From: JAAXGX01 sp965221595 | Lineage (GTDB): Bacteria > Acidobacteriota > Vicinamibacteria > Vicinamibacterales > UBA8438 | DNA: 64,000 nt | Direction of reading: 5' to 3' | Assembly: GCA_965221595.1 (NCBI GenBank) | Contig: OZ244900.1 | Coordinates: 1,860,001 to 1,924,000 of the forward strand | Part shown: positions 8,604 to 16,981 of the stretch, in pieces | How positions within the stretch are numbered: the first letter of the stretch is position 1 | How the letters are laid out: every line of letters begins with the position of its first letter | The notes under the pieces: generated by a model | Database searches by the model: none | Seen by the model: only the letters and a program-made list of their open reading frames with translations | What the model was told of the DNA's origin: nothing | Program-made: the position numbers and the translations under genes

Positions 8604-10019
8604 ATGGTGCAGGCAGAGCGGACAGCGGGACTGGCTAGGGCAGCGGCGAGACGGCTGGTCGCTCTGGCGGCCGGCCTGCTCGCCGCCGCGCCGGCTGCCG
8701 GTCAGGTGGCGTCGGTCGATCTGCAGGATCGGGCGGTCGAGTGGCTCCAGGAGTACATCCGGATCGACACGGTCAACCCGCCGGGCAACGAGATTGCCGG
8801 AGCCAGGTTCTTGGCCGCGATCCTCGAGACGGAGGGCATCGCGTACGAGATGGTGGAGTCGTCTCCAGGGCGCGGCAACATCTGGGCGAGACTGGAGGGG
8901 GGCGACGCGCCGGATCTCGTGCTGCTGCATCACATCGACGTGGTGCCGGCGGACCCCGACTACTGGACCGTGGATCCTCTGTCGGGCGAGGTGCGCGGCG
9001 GCGTGCTGTACGGCCGCGGGGCAATCGACACCAAGGGGCTCGGGATCGCCCATCTGGCGGCCTTCCTCGAGCTCCACCGCTCCGGGGTGCCGCTGGACCG
9101 CGACGTCATCTTCATGGCGACGGCCGACGAGGAGGCGGGCGGCTTCTTCGGTGTCGGCTGGCTCGTCGAGCAGCGACCCGAGTTGTTCGCCGACGTGGGC
9201 TACGTGCTCAACGAGGGCGGGGTGAGCGCGGTCGTGGACGGCCGGGTGCAGGTGGCGGTCGAGGTAACCCAGAAGGTGCCGTACTGGCTGCGGCTCACCG
9301 CGTTCGGACGGCCGGGCCACGGCTCGCGACCGCGGCAGGCGACGGCGGTGACGCGGCTGCTGGCCGCACTCGACCGGCTGCGGGCGCACGAGTTCGAGGC
9401 GCGGATTGTCCCCGCGGTGGACGTCTACTTCCGGGGACTGGCCCCGGGCATGCCGCCGGTCTGGCGCAGCCGGTACGCCGCCATGGACGCGGCGCTGCGC
9501 GAACCCGGTGTCGCGGAGGCGCTGTTGCGGGAGTTTCCGGGCCACTACGGGCTGACGCGCAACACCTGCAACATTACCCGGCTGGGTGCGAGCGACAAGA
9601 TCAACGTGGTGCCGACCGAGGCGTGGGCGGAGCTCGACTGCCGCCTGCTGCCTGACCAGGAACCCCGGGCGTTTCTCGCGGAGCTGGGTCGCATCCTGGG
9701 CCGCGACGTGGCCGTCGAGACGCAGATGGGCTTCACGCCGGCTGTCTCCTCGTCGGAGACCGGCCTGTTCCGCCTGCTGGAAGAGGTGACCCGGACGCAC
9801 TTCCCGGAGGCAACCGTCGTGCCGTCCGTGACGACGGGCTTCACCGACAGCCACTTCCTCCGCGACCTGGGCATTGTCGCCTACGGCTACAGCCCGTTCG
9901 CCATCCCGCTGGCAGATCGTGCCGGGGTGCACGGCAACGACGAGCGTCTGTCGATCGAGAACATCCGCCGCGGCGTGCGGGTGATGTCGGACGTGGTCCG
10001 CGGGTGGGCGGCGGAGTAG
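8604..10019 (+). CDS. Secreted M20-family metallopeptidase
   Basis: A 471-residue zinc hydrolase of the M20/M28 clan that removes C-terminal or amide-linked groups from small peptides or acylated amino acids. A signal peptide ends near AAPAAGQ, so it acts outside the cytoplasm. Visible metal and catalytic motifs are LLHHIDVVP, GRGAIDTKG (bridging Asp), ATADEEAGG (Glu pair), NEGG and the late DSHFLRD histidine. The dimerisation lid carries AFGRPGHGSRP. The ATG follows a strong GGAGAGGGG site; earlier in-frame codons would bury the signal peptide. It sits between glycan genes but has no obvious functional tie to them. Confidence 0.85.
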   Translation: MVQAERTAGLARAAARRLVALAAGLLAAAPAAGQVASVDLQDRAVEWLQEYIRIDTVNPPGNEIAGARFLAAILETEGIAYEMVESSPGRGNIWARLEGGDAPDLVLLHHIDVVPADPDYWTVDPLSGEVRGGVLYGRGAIDTKGLGIAHLAAFLELHRSGVPLDRDVIFMATADEEAGGFFGVGWLVEQRPELFADVGYVLNEGGVSAVVDGRVQVAVEVTQKVPYWLRLTAFGRPGHGSRPRQATAVTRLLAALDRLRAHEFEARIVPAVDVYFRGLAPGMPPVWRSRYAAMDAALREPGVAEALLREFPGHYGLTRNTCNITRLGASDKINVVPTEAWAELDCRLLPDQEPRAFLAELGRILGRDVAVETQMGFTPAVSSSETGLFRLLEEVTRTHFPEATVVPSVTTGFTDSHFLRDLGIVAYGYSPFAIPLADRAGVHGNDERLSIENIRRGVRVMSDVVRGWAAE

Positions 10020-10024
10020 CCGCC

Positions 10025-11464
10025 TCAGTACGCGTGCCGGTGAAAGAGCACGCGCACCAGCGTCAGCCAGAGGATCTTGAAGTCGAGCGATACCGACCAG
10101 TGCTCGATGTAGTACAGGTCGTACTCGATGCGCTTCTCGATGGAGGTGTCGCCCCGCCAGCCGTTGACCTGGGCCCAGCCCGTGATTCCGGACCTGACCT
10201 TGTGCCGCAGCATGTACTTCGGCACGCGGTCCCGGAACTGCTCGACGAAGAACGGGCGCTCCGGCCGCGGACCGACCAGCGACATCTCGCCGCGCAGCAC
10301 GTTCCAGAACTGCGGCAGCTCGTCCAGGCTGAAGCGGCGCAGGAACCGACCGACCGGCGTGCGCCGGGGGTCGTTCGCCCGCGCCCAGACCGGTCCGGTC
10401 TCGCGCTCTGCATCGTGGTGCATCGAGCGGAACTTGAGCACGTGGAACCGCCGCCGGTCTAGCCCCATCCGCTCCTGCCGGTAGAACACCGGCCCCGGGG
10501 AAGTCCAGCGGATGAGGGCCGCGATGACCGCGAACGGGACCAGCAGGACGACCAGGGCCGCGGCGGAGACCGCGATGTCGACGGCGCGCTTGACGAAGCT
10601 GCCGAGCCCCTGCAGCGGCACGTCGTTGATGTTGATGATCGGAACGCCGTCCAGATCTTCGAGGCGTGCGCGCAGCGTGATGACGTGCAGCAGGTCGGGT
10701 GCGACCTTGACGTCGATGCATTCCCGGTCGGCCATCTCGATCAGCTCGATCATCCTGGCGTGTTCGTCCAGGGGCAGCGCGACGTAGAGTTGATCGATCC
10801 GCTCACGGCGGACGATTTCGCCGGCATCGCCGATCTGCCCGAGCAACGGCAGGCCGCGGTACCCCGTCGTGTCGCTGCCCGCGCTGTCGTCGACGAGTCC
10901 GACGACCCGGTAGCCGAACTCGCCGTGCCGGAGGAGCCTGTCGGCGACGTGGCGCGCCAGCTCGCCGGCCCCCGCGATTAGCACCCGCCGGAGGCCGAGG
11001 CCGGCCCGGAAGCGCCGCTGCATGATGCACCGCACGGTCTCGCGCGTGGAGAACGTCAGCCCGACGCTCAGGATCAAGTACAGCATCCAGACGATCCGCG
11101 ACACCTCGTAGGTGCCGGCCGCCTGCTCGGCGGGGCTCGCGACGTAGACCTGGACGTACAGGGTGCCGAGCAGGCCGACCACGACGACGACGATGTTGCC
11201 GATGAACACCGCGAAAAAGTCGTCGACGCGTGTTCGGTTGCGCCGCAGCCGATACGCGCCCTGGAGGTGGAAGGCCAGCGGGACGAGCAGTCCGATGAAC
11301 GGTATGAGGACGAGGTACTGCCCGAAGGGAGGCTGGCCCTTGGGGGCCGCGATGAATCCCGTGTCGAAGCGGACGGCGTAGGCCAGTCCGAAGGCGGCCA
11401 TGCCGAGCAGCGCATCCGAGACCGCGTGGAACGCAGCCAGCGGCCGGGTCAGTCGGGCCGTCAC
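10025..11464 (-). CDS. Polyprenyl-phosphate sugar-phosphate transferase (exopolysaccharide initiator)
   Basis: A 479-residue membrane enzyme of the WcaJ/PssY type that moves a hexose-1-phosphate from its UDP form to undecaprenyl phosphate, the first step of repeat-unit assembly. Four to five N-terminal membrane segments are followed by a Rossmann-like CoA-binding-type domain (VLIAGAGELARHVADRLL). The catalytic bacterial-sugar-transferase domain follows, with PVFYRQERMG, LKFRSM, FLRRFSLDELPQFWNVLRG and MSLVGPRPE. The GTG start overlaps the stop of the upstream glycosyltransferase gene by four bases. Specificity for glucose or galactose cannot be told from sequence. Confidence 0.88.
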   Translation of the reverse strand: MTARLTRPLAAFHAVSDALLGMAAFGLAYAVRFDTGFIAAPKGQPPFGQYLVLIPFIGLLVPLAFHLQGAYRLRRNRTRVDDFFAVFIGNIVVVVVGLLGTLYVQVYVASPAEQAAGTYEVSRIVWMLYLILSVGLTFSTRETVRCIMQRRFRAGLGLRRVLIAGAGELARHVADRLLRHGEFGYRVVGLVDDSAGSDTTGYRGLPLLGQIGDAGEIVRRERIDQLYVALPLDEHARMIELIEMADRECIDVKVAPDLLHVITLRARLEDLDGVPIININDVPLQGLGSFVKRAVDIAVSAAALVVLLVPFAVIAALIRWTSPGPVFYRQERMGLDRRRFHVLKFRSMHHDAERETGPVWARANDPRRTPVGRFLRRFSLDELPQFWNVLRGEMSLVGPRPERPFFVEQFRDRVPKYMLRHKVRSGITGWAQVNGWRGDTSIEKRIEYDLYYIEHWSVSLDFKILWLTLVRVLFHRHAY

Positions 11465-12642
11465 GCGCGGCCGCCTCCCCGCGCCGCGAGAGTCGCCTCT
11501 ATGTGGCCGCGCATTTCCTCGTAGAACCGTTCGAGGGAAAACCGCAGCGCCTGGCGGCGGATGTACTCCGGATCGAATTCGAGGGAGGCCGCGCGCGCGA
11601 TTCCGGCCGCGAACGCCTCGGGACCCGCCTCGTTCACCAGGATGCCCGTGGTGCCGTCCGACACGGTCTCCGCTGCGCCGCCGCGCGCCAGGCCCACGAC
11701 CGGTCGGCCGCAGGCGAGCGCCTCGACCGGGGCGATGCCGAAGTCCTCCTCGCCGGGCAGCAGCATCGCCCGCGACCCGCGATAGAGCTCGCGGATGTCG
11801 GCGTCCGAGCAGGGCCCGAGAAACTCGACCTGCGGTCCGGCCAGCGACCGCAGCCGCTCCCGCTCCGGCCCGTCGCCGGCAATGCGAAGCGGCACGCCGG
11901 CCAGACGGCAGGCCTCTATCGCCACGTCTACCTGCTTGTAGGGCACCAGCGCGGAGACGATGGCGAAGTAGGTGCCGGGCGCCGATCCGTTCGGGTGGTA
12001 GAAGGTCGTGTCGACGGGCGGATAGATGACCGCCGCGGAACGGCCGTAGTGCTCACGGATTCTGGCGGCCACGTGGCGCGAGATGGCGACGTACTGATCC
12101 ACCCGCCCCGCCGTCGCCGCGTCCCAGCGGGCCAGACGGCCGAAGACCAACCGGTACAGCCGGTTGCGCAGCCGGCCGACGCGCCGTGGCCCGAAGTAGG
12201 CGTCGAACTGGTCCCAGGCGTACCGCATGGGGGTGAAGCAGTAGCACAGGTGGTGGGCGCGTCCGGGGGGGATGACCGACTTGGCCACGCAGTGGCTGGT
12301 GCTGATGACGAGGTCGAAGTCGTCGAGGTCGAACTGCTCGACGGCGATCGGAAACAGGCCGACGTAGCGCCGGTAGTGGCGCCGCGCCCACGGCAGCAAC
12401 TGGACGAACGAGTGCCGTGGCCGGGTGGCATCGAGGCGCGACGAGACCGAGCCGGGGACGTGCAGCAGGGTGAACACCGCCGCGTTCGGCAGCAGCTGCG
12501 TCAGCGCCTCGAGCACCTTCTCGCCGCCGCGCATGCCGGTGAGCCAGTCGTGCACCAGCGCGACGCGCGCGCCGCCGACGTCGGCGGGTCGCACGGGTCG
12601 CTCCTGCCACTCCGTGCCGAGGGGGAGAACGTCGGCCACCAC
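11461..12642 (-). CDS. Glycosyltransferase, GT4-type
   Basis: A 393-residue GT-B fold glycosyltransferase. The acceptor-binding N-terminal half starts ARVALVHDWLTGMRGGEKVLE. The donor half has the retaining EX7E signature as GEEDFGIAPVEALACGRPVV, with the two glutamates in place. No membrane segment is seen, so it is cytosolic or membrane-peripheral. It likely adds one sugar to the lipid-linked repeat unit. Two adjacent GTG codons could start it; I used the first. It begins 10 bases after the previous glycosyltransferase stop and overlaps the polyprenyl transferase start, so the three are probably one transcript. Confidence 0.87.
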   Translation of the reverse strand: MVADVLPLGTEWQERPVRPADVGGARVALVHDWLTGMRGGEKVLEALTQLLPNAAVFTLLHVPGSVSSRLDATRPRHSFVQLLPWARRHYRRYVGLFPIAVEQFDLDDFDLVISTSHCVAKSVIPPGRAHHLCYCFTPMRYAWDQFDAYFGPRRVGRLRNRLYRLVFGRLARWDAATAGRVDQYVAISRHVAARIREHYGRSAAVIYPPVDTTFYHPNGSAPGTYFAIVSALVPYKQVDVAIEACRLAGVPLRIAGDGPERERLRSLAGPQVEFLGPCSDADIRELYRGSRAMLLPGEEDFGIAPVEALACGRPVVGLARGGAAETVSDGTTGILVNEAGPEAFAAGIARAASLEFDPEYIRRQALRFSLERFYEEMRGHIEATLAARGGGRA

Positions 12643-12652
12643 AGGCTCCCGG

Positions 12653-13765
12653 TCAGGCGGCGGCCAACTCCTGGTAGATCCGTCGAATCTGCCGGACCGA
12701 TTCCGGCCACGAGAACGACCGCGCCCGCAGCAGGCCGCGGGACTTCAGACTCTCGCGCAGGGTGCGGTCGGTCAGCACCTGCCGGATGCCGTCGGCGATG
12801 GCCCGCGGGTCGTAGGGGTCGACCAGGATGCCGGCGTCGCCGACCACCTCCGGGAGTGACGAGACGTTGGACACCACCACCGGCGTCCCGCTGGCCATGG
12901 CTTCCAGCGGAGGCAGGCCGAATCCCTCGTAGAGGGACGGGAAGACGAAGACGTCGGCCAGCCGGTAGAGTGCCGCAAGCGTGGTCTCCGACTGGTAGCC
13001 CAGGAACCGCACGTGCTTGTGCAGGTTGTAGCGGTGCACGGCCCGCCGCAGCGTCGAGTAGCGTGAGACCTCGCTGCCGGTGATGAGGAGCTTGAGGTCG
13101 TCGAGGCCTTCCTGCCGGAGCAGCACGAAGGCGCTGATGAGGCGCTCGAGGTTCTTGTGCGGCTTCACGTTGCCGGCGTACATCAGGAACCTATCGTGCA
13201 ACTGGTAGCGTTCGCGCACCCGCACGATCTCCGCCTCGGGGGGCTGCCGGTGGAAGCGCTCGTCGATGGCGTTGTGGATGACCGTCACCTTGGAGGCCGG
13301 CACGTCGAAGAAGCGCAGGATGTCGCTCTTCGAGGCCTCCGAGACCGTCAGGATCCGGCTGGCCCGGCGCACCGCGGTGGCGAACATCGCCCGCGCATAG
13401 GCGTACGAGAAGTGGCCGGGCAGGTACTCCGGAAAGATCAGGTGGATGCAGTCGTGAATCGTGACGATGGAGCGGCAGGGTGTCAGCACGGGCAGGACGT
13501 AGTGCGGCGTATGGAACAGGTTGGGTGCGGCGCGCCCGAGGCGGATCGGGACCGAGATCTGTTCCCGCAGCGTGTACTGGCCGGCGGCTTCGGGGACCAC
13601 GCGAAAGTTGGCACCGAGCTCGCTGGCGAGATCGCCGTCGTCGGGCCGGCTGAGCAGCACGTACTCGGTGTCGCGGTCCAGCCGGGCAAGCTGGCGCAGG
13701 AGGTTGCGCACGTACGTGCCGATTCCGAAGTCGTGCAGCTTGCGTACGTCGATGGCGATTCGCAC
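12653..13765 (-). CDS. Glycosyltransferase, GT4-type (mannosyl/rhamnosyltransferase-like)
   Basis: A 370-residue GT-B enzyme. It begins MRIAIDVRKLHDFGIGTYVRNLL, carries AGNVKPHKNLERLI at the interdomain region and the EX7E motif as YEGFGLPPLEAMASGTPVVVSN. Relatives often transfer mannose or rhamnose, but donor identity is not readable here. The GTG start has no ribosome-binding site. A TGGTATAGT element sits so close (last base nine ahead) that the transcript may be leaderless. It lies between the GT2 and GT4 genes of the same strand. Confidence 0.87.
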   Translation of the reverse strand: MRIAIDVRKLHDFGIGTYVRNLLRQLARLDRDTEYVLLSRPDDGDLASELGANFRVVPEAAGQYTLREQISVPIRLGRAAPNLFHTPHYVLPVLTPCRSIVTIHDCIHLIFPEYLPGHFSYAYARAMFATAVRRASRILTVSEASKSDILRFFDVPASKVTVIHNAIDERFHRQPPEAEIVRVRERYQLHDRFLMYAGNVKPHKNLERLISAFVLLRQEGLDDLKLLITGSEVSRYSTLRRAVHRYNLHKHVRFLGYQSETTLAALYRLADVFVFPSLYEGFGLPPLEAMASGTPVVVSNVSSLPEVVGDAGILVDPYDPRAIADGIRQVLTDRTLRESLKSRGLLRARSFSWPESVRQIRRIYQELAAA

Positions 13766-13773
13766 GGTGAGTG

Positions 13774-13782
13774 ACTATACCA
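13774..13782 (-). promoter_or_regulatory. Candidate extended -10 with possible leaderless start
   Basis: On the minus strand the sequence reads TGGTATAGT, an extended -10 pattern. Its end is nine bases ahead of the GTG start of the glycosyltransferase gene, so initiation 6-8 bases downstream would fall almost on the start codon. It overlaps the last bases of the upstream GT2 gene. Confidence 0.3.
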
Positions 13783-14602
13783 GCGGGGATGGCAGCACCT
13801 GCCGCGCGCGCAGGTAGAGTCGCAGCAGCGGCACCCACGCCGGATGGTGCTTCCGGTAGAAGACGATCCGGCTGCGGCGGTAGGCGGCCCGGACGCCGAC
13901 GGACCCGCCAACGCCCGAGCGGCCGCGGTGGTGCACCACCGTGACCTCGGGGACGAAGCGGATCCGCCGCCCGCGCCGGCGCAGCGCGAGGCAGAAGTCC
14001 ACGTCCTCGAAGTAGAGGAAGAAGCGTTCGTCGAGCAGACCGGCGGCGCGGGCGTCGGTGCGGCGCACGAGCAGGCAGGCGCCGCTCAGCCAGTCCGTGA
14101 ACCGCGCGCGGGACGCGGCAGCCGCGATCCAGCCCGACAGACCCGGCACGCGGCGGGCCAGAAGCACTCCCTGCAGCTTGCGCCACGCCTCGCTCCAGGG
14201 GGTGACGGGCGGGCCGCACGAGAGCTCCACGTGGCCGTCGGCGTCGGTCAGGCGTGGTCCCACGGCGGCCGTATCGGCGTGCGCCCGCAGCCGCTCGACC
14301 AGCCGGTCCACAGCCCCGGGCGGCACGAGCGTGTCGCTGTTGAGCAGCAGGATCAGCTCGCTGTCGGTGGCCCGGATGGCAGCATTGTTGGCCGCGGCGT
14401 ACCCCAGGTTGCGACCGGCGTCGATGACCTGCACGGCCGGCCACGCGGCGCGGACGTGGGCGACGCTGCCGTCCCGCGAGCCGTTGTCGACGACCACGAT
14501 CGTGTGGCCGCAGCGCGGGGGCGGCGCGTGGAGCGACCGCAGGCACGCGTCCAGGCAATCCCGCGTGTTGTAGCTGACGATGATGATGACCAGCTCGGGC
14601 AC
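13775..14602 (-). CDS. Glycosyltransferase family 2
   Basis: A 275-residue GT-A fold glycosyltransferase of the rhamnosyltransferase-like GT2 group. It opens VPELVIIIVSYNTRDCL. It has the NGSRDGS loop and the LLLNSDT metal-binding DxD-type motif. A later segment, LSGACLLVRR..., is followed by FFLYFEDVDFCLALRRRG, which carries the ED catalytic-base motif. It is likely cytosolic and extends the lipid-linked glycan. A GTG 48 bases upstream would add 16 residues that do not match the family, so I chose the shorter form; neither start has a clear ribosome-binding site. It diverges from the UDP-glucose dehydrogenase gene. Confidence 0.85.
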   Translation of the reverse strand: MPELVIIIVSYNTRDCLDACLRSLHAPPPRCGHTIVVVDNGSRDGSVAHVRAAWPAVQVIDAGRNLGYAAANNAAIRATDSELILLLNSDTLVPPGAVDRLVERLRAHADTAAVGPRLTDADGHVELSCGPPVTPWSEAWRKLQGVLLARRVPGLSGWIAAAASRARFTDWLSGACLLVRRTDARAAGLLDERFFLYFEDVDFCLALRRRGRRIRFVPEVTVVHHRGRSGVGGSVGVRAAYRRSRIVFYRKHHPAWVPLLRLYLRARQVLPSPLV

Positions 14603-14663
14603 GGACTGCCAAGTGAGGAGGTGCGGGCGCGGCTGTGGGCATCGTAGCACAGGGTGGGGTGCG

Positions 14664-14672
14664 TGCTATCGT
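14664..14672 (+). promoter_or_regulatory. Candidate extended -10 ahead of UDP-glucose dehydrogenase
   Basis: TGCTATCGT fits TGn-TAnnnT and ends 27 bases before the ATG, with a GCGGGGA run between. No good -35 hexamer is seen. It lies in the short divergent gap with the GT2 gene. Confidence 0.3.
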
Positions 14673-14699
14673 TGAGGGTTTCGTGCGGGGACCGGGTCG

Positions 14700-15995
14700 A
14701 TGAAGATCGCCGTAGTGGGAACCGGATACGTCGGACTGGTCGTAGGGGCGTGCCTCGCGGAAAACGGCAACGAGGTCGTCTGCGTCGACAGCGACGAGAC
14801 CAGGATCCGGGTGCTCAACGATGGCCGCATCCCGATCTATGAGCCCGGGCTCGACGAGCTCGTCCGCCGCAACCGGCGCACGGGACGGCTCGCCTTCACC
14901 CCGCGGCTGGCTGCGGCGGTCGAGGCGTCGGCGGTCGTGTTCATCGCGGTCGGCACGCCGGCCGACGAGGACGGCTCGGCGGACCTGAGCCACGTGCTCG
15001 ACGTGGTCCGCGCCGTCGCGCGGGCCATGCGCGGCTATACGGTAATCGTGGCCAAGAGTACCGTGCCGCCCGGCACCGCCGCCCGCTTGCGCGAGGTCGT
15101 CGGCCGTGCGACCACGCAACCGTTCAGCGTCGTCAGCAATCCGGAGTTCCTCAAGCAGGGCGCGGCCATCGAGGACTTCATGCGGCCTGACCGCGTCGTC
15201 ATCGGCGCTGACGATCCGCGGGCCGCGGACATCATGCGGTCGCTGTACGCCCCGTTTACGCGCACCGGCGCCCCCATCCTCGTGATGGACTGCGCGAGCG
15301 CCGAGCTGAGCAAGTACGCCGCCAACGCCATGCTGGCCACCCGCATCTCGTTCATGAACGAGATGGCCAACGTCTGTGAGCAGTTTGCGGGCGACATCGA
15401 TCAGGTCCGCCGTGCGGTCGCGGCCGATCGCCGCATCGGACCGGCGTTCCTCTTCGCCGGGGTGGGCTACGGCGGGAGCTGCTTTCCGAAGGATGTCCGC
15501 GCCCTGGCCGCACTCGCCCGCGACGCCGGTTGTCGCTGCCGGATCCTGGAGGCGGTGCAGGCGGTCAACGCGGCCCAGAAGCTGCGGCTGGTCGAGAAGA
15601 TGGCGGCGCACTTCGGGTCGCTCGCAGGCAAAACGATCGCGCTCTGGGGGCTGGCGTTCAAGCCCAAGACCGACGACATGCGCGAGGCGCCGTCGATCGC
15701 GATCGCCGCGGCCGTGCTGGAGCGCGGCGGCCGCGTCGTCGCCTACGATCCCCAGGCCGGTCAGACGGCCCGCCGCGTGCTCGACGAGCGCGTAGTCCAT
15801 GCACCTACCGCCTACGACGCACTCGAGGGTGCCGATGCGCTGGCAATCGTGACCGAGTGGAACGAGTTTCGGGAGCCCGACTTCGCGCGCATGCGCGCCC
15901 GCATGCGGTCGCCGACGATCTTCGATGGCCGCAACCTGTTCACGGCGGAGCGGCTGCGCGCGGCCGGCTTCACGTACGTCTCGATAGGCAGGTAA
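14700..15995 (+). CDS. ugd: UDP-glucose 6-dehydrogenase
   Basis: A 431-residue NAD-dependent enzyme that oxidises UDP-glucose twice to UDP-glucuronate. The N-terminal dinucleotide fold is MKIAVVGTGYVGLVVGA. The catalytic Cys261 sits in GYGGSCFPKDV. Supporting motifs are EPGLDEL, KSTVPPGTA, NPEFLKQGAAIEDFM and GLAFKPKTDDMREAPS. It is full length for the family. The stop and the galE start share one base (TAATG), implying tight coupling. Together with the decarboxylase on the left it would supply UDP-glucuronate and UDP-xylose to the glycosyltransferases. Confidence 0.95.
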   Translation: MKIAVVGTGYVGLVVGACLAENGNEVVCVDSDETRIRVLNDGRIPIYEPGLDELVRRNRRTGRLAFTPRLAAAVEASAVVFIAVGTPADEDGSADLSHVLDVVRAVARAMRGYTVIVAKSTVPPGTAARLREVVGRATTQPFSVVSNPEFLKQGAAIEDFMRPDRVVIGADDPRAADIMRSLYAPFTRTGAPILVMDCASAELSKYAANAMLATRISFMNEMANVCEQFAGDIDQVRRAVAADRRIGPAFLFAGVGYGGSCFPKDVRALAALARDAGCRCRILEAVQAVNAAQKLRLVEKMAAHFGSLAGKTIALWGLAFKPKTDDMREAPSIAIAAAVLERGGRVVAYDPQAGQTARRVLDERVVHAPTAYDALEGADALAIVTEWNEFREPDFARMRARMRSPTIFDGRNLFTAERLRAAGFTYVSIGR

Positions 15996-16981
15996 TGGGC
16001 GCCGTCCTGGTGACCGGCGGGGCGGGCTACATCGGGAGCCACGCGGTCCGCGCGCTGCGCGCGGCCGGTCGCGACGTGGTCGTCCTCGACAGCCTGCAGG
16101 CCGGGCATCGCGAGGCGGTGCGCGGCCTGCCGCTGGTGCAGGCCGACATCGCCGACCGGGCGGCGGTCCGCGAGACGGTCCGTCGCCATCGCGTGACCGC
16201 GGCGCTGCACTTCGCCGCGCTGCTCTCGGTCGGCGACTCGGTGGCTGCCCCCGACCGCTACTATGACAACAACGTCCGGGGGACGCTCGCCCTGCTCGAG
16301 GTGCTGGTAAGCGAGTCGGTCGACCTGCTGGTGTTCTCGTCGACCGCGGCGGTCTACGGCGAGCCGCGCCGGATCCCGATTGCCGAGGACCACGACACGC
16401 GTCCGCTCAACGCGTACGGCGAAACGAAGCTGGCCATCGAGCGCGCGCTGCCGCACTACGAGCGCGCCTACGGCCTGCGCTCGATGCGCCTGCGGTACTT
16501 CAACGCCGCCGGCGCCGATCCCGACGGGCGGATCGGCGAGGACCACCGCCCCGAGGAGCATCTGATTCCGCGCGCGTTGGCAGCCGCCGGCGAGGGGCCT
16601 CCGCTGGTCGTCTTCGGCGACGACTACGCTACCGAGGACGGCACGTGCCGACGGGACTACGTGCACGTCTCCGACCTGGCCACGGCGCACGTCCTGGCCC
16701 TGGCCGCGCTCGAAGCGGGCAGGGCGTCCAGCGTCTACAACCTCGGGAACGGGCGGGCATTCTCGGTCCGCGACGTGATCGCGGCCGTCGAGCGCATCAC
16801 GGGCAGGCACGTGCGCTACGAGCTGGGACCCCGTCGCCCGGGCGACCCGAAGGTGCTGCTGGCCTCCAGCGCGCGCGCCCGGTCGGAGCTGGGCTGGGAG
16901 CCGGTCTACGAGGATCTCGACGTCATCGTGGAAACAGCCTGGCGCTGGCATCGCTCGCATCCGCGCGGGTACGCGTCGTGA
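15995..16981 (+). CDS. galE: UDP-glucose 4-epimerase
   Basis: A 328-residue extended short-chain dehydrogenase that interconverts UDP-glucose and UDP-galactose using tightly bound NAD. It shows GGAGYIGSH at the N-terminus, the SSTAAVYG serine-threonine segment, the YGETK catalytic Tyr-Lys pair, RYFNAAGADPDGRIGEDH and EDGTCRRDYVHVSDL, all typical of GalE. The start is nested in the ugd stop (TAATG) and its own stop overlaps the ABC exporter start (GTGA), giving a ugd-galE-ABC unit. Confidence 0.93.
   Translation: MGAVLVTGGAGYIGSHAVRALRAAGRDVVVLDSLQAGHREAVRGLPLVQADIADRAAVRETVRRHRVTAALHFAALLSVGDSVAAPDRYYDNNVRGTLALLEVLVSESVDLLVFSSTAAVYGEPRRIPIAEDHDTRPLNAYGETKLAIERALPHYERAYGLRSMRLRYFNAAGADPDGRIGEDHRPEEHLIPRALAAAGEGPPLVVFGDDYATEDGTCRRDYVHVSDLATAHVLALAALEAGRASSVYNLGNGRAFSVRDVIAAVERITGRHVRYELGPRRPGDPKVLLASSARARSELGWEPVYEDLDVIVETAWRWHRSHPRGYAS

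Noticed and set aside
15530..15994. Upstream in-frame extension of galE across ugd
   Set aside because: The family start is the ATG in TAATG, and the extension overlaps conserved ugd codons.
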